Part shown: one piece after another, positions 7,371 through 8,293 of the stretch
How positions within the stretch are numbered: the first letter of the stretch is position 1
Layout of the letters: the number at the start of each line of letters is the position of its first letter
Assembly: GCA_949288405.1 (NCBI GenBank)
Contig: CASEKM010000056.1
Span: 1 to 8,293 of the forward strand
Length of the DNA: 8,293 nucleotides
Origin: an uncultured bacterium
GTDB taxonomy: Bacteria > Bacillota > Clostridia > Oscillospirales > Oscillospiraceae
Direction: 5' to 3'
The notes under the pieces: model-generated
The model's input: the letters and a program-made list of their open reading frames with translations, nothing else
Database searches by the model: none
What the model was told of the DNA's origin: nothing
Position numbers and translations under genes: made by a program

Positions 7371-7401
7371 GCAAGGGAATCCGGTCTGACAGGAAAAAAT
7401 A
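7371..7401 (+). promoter_or_regulatory. Candidate forespore (sigma-F type) promoter for sigG
   Basis: GGAAAAAATA at 7392-7401 fits every defined position of the B. subtilis sigma-F -10 consensus (GGnnAnAHTR). The best -35 candidate, GCAAG at 7371-7375, matches only three of five positions of GYWTA and sits 16 bp upstream instead of 15. It lies just after the stop of the transport operon and about 80 bp before the sigG ATG. Sigma-F transcription of sigG is established in Bacillus, where that promoter is also reported to be poor. This is a consensus match by eye in the only A-rich patch of the gap. Confidence 0.42.
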
Positions 7402-7429
7402 TTGTGTCCGCCCCGGCGGTATGAAATGC

Positions 7430-7481
7430 CCCGCCCAGGAGATACTGGAACTACCGGTATCACCTGGGCGGGAGGTTTTTT
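7430..7481 (+). terminator. Strong terminator-like hairpin overlapping the sigG ribosome binding site
   Basis: The lower stem pairs 7430-7439 (CCCGCCCAGG) with 7463-7472 (CCTGGGCGGG), 10 perfect base pairs. After one A/A mismatch the upper stem pairs 7441-7448 (GATACTGG) with 7454-7461 (CCGGTATC), 8 pairs including one T/G wobble, closing on a five-base loop (AACTA). AGG and then six T's (7476-7481) follow, so the shape is that of an intrinsic terminator for the upstream operon. The T-run ends one base before the sigG ATG, and the 3' arm contains the front of the GGAGG SD, so the same element should limit ribosome access to sigG. A leader hairpin that dampens sigG translation has been reported in B. 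subtilis (from memory). Which role dominates cannot be decided from sequence. Confidence 0.75.
7471..7475 (+). promoter_or_regulatory. sigG Shine-Dalgarno, partly inside the hairpin
   Basis: GGAGG at 7471-7475 stands 7 bases before the ATG at 7483, an ideal spacing. Its first two G's are paired at the base of the leader hairpin and the last three bases are free. This site fixes the sigG start at 7483. An in-frame TTG at 7402 would add 27 residues encoded by the hairpin itself and is not credible. Confidence 0.75.
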
Positions 7482-7482
7482 C

Positions 7483-8253
7483 ATGCAGAACAAGGTGGAG
7501 CTGTGCGGCGTCAACACCGCCAAGCTGAAGGTGCTGAAAAATGAGGAGACGCAGGCGCTGCTCCGGCGGGCCAAGGCAGGGGACAAGCAGGCCCGGGAGG
7601 AGCTGATCCAGGGCAACCTGCGCCTGGTGCTGTCGGTGATCCACAAGTTCTCCAACCGGGGGGAGAATGTGGACGACCTGTTCCAGGTGGGCTGCATCGG
7701 TCTCATCAAGGCCATCGACAACTTCAACACCGACCTGGATGTGCGCTTCTCCACCTACGGGGTGCCCATGATCGTGGGGGAGATCCGCCGGTATCTTCGG
7801 GACAACAGCGCCATGCGGGTGTCCCGGGCCATGCGGGACACCGCCTACAAGGTGCTCCAGGCCAAGGAGGCCTATCTGGCCAAGCATCAGAAGGAGCCCA
7901 CCGTGGAGGAGATCGCCCAGATGCTGGGCATCAAACGGGAGGACGTGGTCTTTGCTCTGGACGCCATTTTGGACCCGGTGTCCCTGTACGAGCCCATCTA
8001 CTCCGACAGCGGGGACACGGTGTGCGTCATGGACCAGGTGAAGGACAGCAGGAACACCGACGAGATGTGGCTGGAGCACATCGCCCTGAAAGAGGCGGTG
8101 TCCCGGCTCAGCCGGCGGGAGCAGAAGATCTTAGCCATGCGCTTCTACCAGAGCAAGACCCAGATGGAGGTGTCGGAGGAGATCGGCATCTCCCAGGCGC
8201 AGGTGTCCAGACTGGAGAAGAACGCCCTGAAGCAGATCCGAAAGGAGCTTTAA
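7483..8253 (+). CDS. sigG: RNA polymerase sporulation-specific sigma factor sigma-G (SpoIIIG)
   Basis: The 256-residue protein is close to the 260 of B. subtilis SpoIIIG. Sigma-G directs RNA polymerase to late forespore genes after engulfment. The N-terminal NKVELCGVNTAKL (3-15) is characteristic of sigma-G and absent from sigma-F. Region 2 spans about 44-112, with NLRLVLSV, DDLFQVGCIGLIKAIDNF and FSTYGVPMIVGEIRRYLRD. Region 3 follows at about 113-185, with MRVSRAMRDTAYKVLQ and EPTVEEIAQMLGI. Region 4 (about 203-254) ends in the helix-turn-helix TQMEVSEEIGISQAQVSRLEK. All regions are intact. The usual upstream neighbours spoIIGA-sigE are not there; the gene follows an ion-transport operon on the same strand. 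A candidate sigma-F promoter and an SD-masking hairpin precede it. Sigma-F is the alternative call, but the N-terminus and the VMDQVKDSRNTD stretch (182-193) favour sigma-G. Confidence 0.96.
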   Translation: MQNKVELCGVNTAKLKVLKNEETQALLRRAKAGDKQAREELIQGNLRLVLSVIHKFSNRGENVDDLFQVGCIGLIKAIDNFNTDLDVRFSTYGVPMIVGEIRRYLRDNSAMRVSRAMRDTAYKVLQAKEAYLAKHQKEPTVEEIAQMLGIKREDVVFALDAILDPVSLYEPIYSDSGDTVCVMDQVKDSRNTDEMWLEHIALKEAVSRLSRREQKILAMRFYQSKTQMEVSEEIGISQAQVSRLEKNALKQIRKEL

Positions 8254-8263
8254 GGGTGCGCGA

Positions 8264-8288
8264 GCGGGGCGGCCTCAGGCCGCCCCGC
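8264..8288 (+). terminator. Probable terminator hairpin after sigG (T-run not in window)
   Basis: GCGGGGCGGCC (8264-8274) pairs perfectly with GGCCGCCCCGC (8278-8288) around a three-base loop (TCA), giving 11 G/C pairs 10 bases after the sigG stop. Only five bases follow before the window ends and they contain no T-run, so the terminator reading depends on unseen sequence. It could alternatively be a bidirectional terminator shared with a convergent gene. Confidence 0.6.
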
Positions 8289-8293
8289 GGCTG

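Noticed and set aside
7408..7419. CCGCC/GGCGG inverted repeat upstream of the main hairpin
   Set aside because: It has five pairs with a two-base loop, is too tight to form well, and has no T-run; likely chance in GC-rich DNA.
7429..7475. Inverted repeat as an insertion-sequence end or attachment site
   Set aside because: There is no transposase, integrase or target duplication nearby; the stem-loop and T-run are explained as a terminator or leader structure.
7402..7482. 27-residue N-terminal extension of sigG from a TTG at 7402
   Set aside because: The extension is encoded by the hairpin region, lacks an SD, and has no counterpart in sigma-G proteins, whose N-terminus aligns with the ATG at 7483.

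Overview
The window reads as chromosomal DNA from a GC-rich, endospore-forming clostridium. The gut Oscillospiraceae type (Flavonifractor, Lawsonibacter or Intestinimonas relatives) is the best guess. The reasons are the strong G/C bias at third codon positions, strong AGGAGG ribosome binding sites, use of TTG and GTG starts beside ATG, and a forespore sigma factor gene that only endospore formers carry. The genus is an inference from style, not a match I could test.

Positions 1-7366 are the 3' part of one plus-strand operon for a large membrane ion-transport complex of the Mrp / complex I superfamily. In order it holds the end of an MrpB (MnhB) subunit, a complete MrpC (MnhC, NuoK-like) subunit, and four successive proton-conducting antiporter subunits of the NuoL/M/N-MrpA/D type (497, 489, 486 and 676 residues). 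The gene gaps are -1, 61, 33, 31 and 30 bp, which fits one polycistronic message. Each antiporter subunit keeps the full set of charged membrane residues: Glu in TM5, Lys in TM7, Lys in TM8, His-x3-Lys in TM10 and Lys in TM12, so all four look able to move protons. The last one adds a C-terminal extension of about 190 residues that recalls the lateral-helix region of NuoL. No hydrogenase, flavoprotein or iron-sulphur subunit is visible. Whether the complex is a pure Na+(K+)/H+ antiporter or the membrane arm of a redox-driven pump depends on genes upstream of the window.

Positions 7367-7482 are a short regulatory gap. It holds a candidate forespore (sigma-F type) promoter and then a strong two-part hairpin followed by six T's. 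The 3' arm of the hairpin runs into the Shine-Dalgarno sequence of the next gene. The structure can therefore be read as the operon's terminator, as a translational brake on the next gene, or as both.

Positions 7483-8253 encode sigG, the late forespore sigma factor, complete. It is not preceded by sigE, its usual upstream neighbour in Bacillus. A GC-rich hairpin at 8264-8288 is probably its terminator, with any T-run lying beyond the window edge. The long open frames on the minus strand are compositional shadows of the membrane genes.
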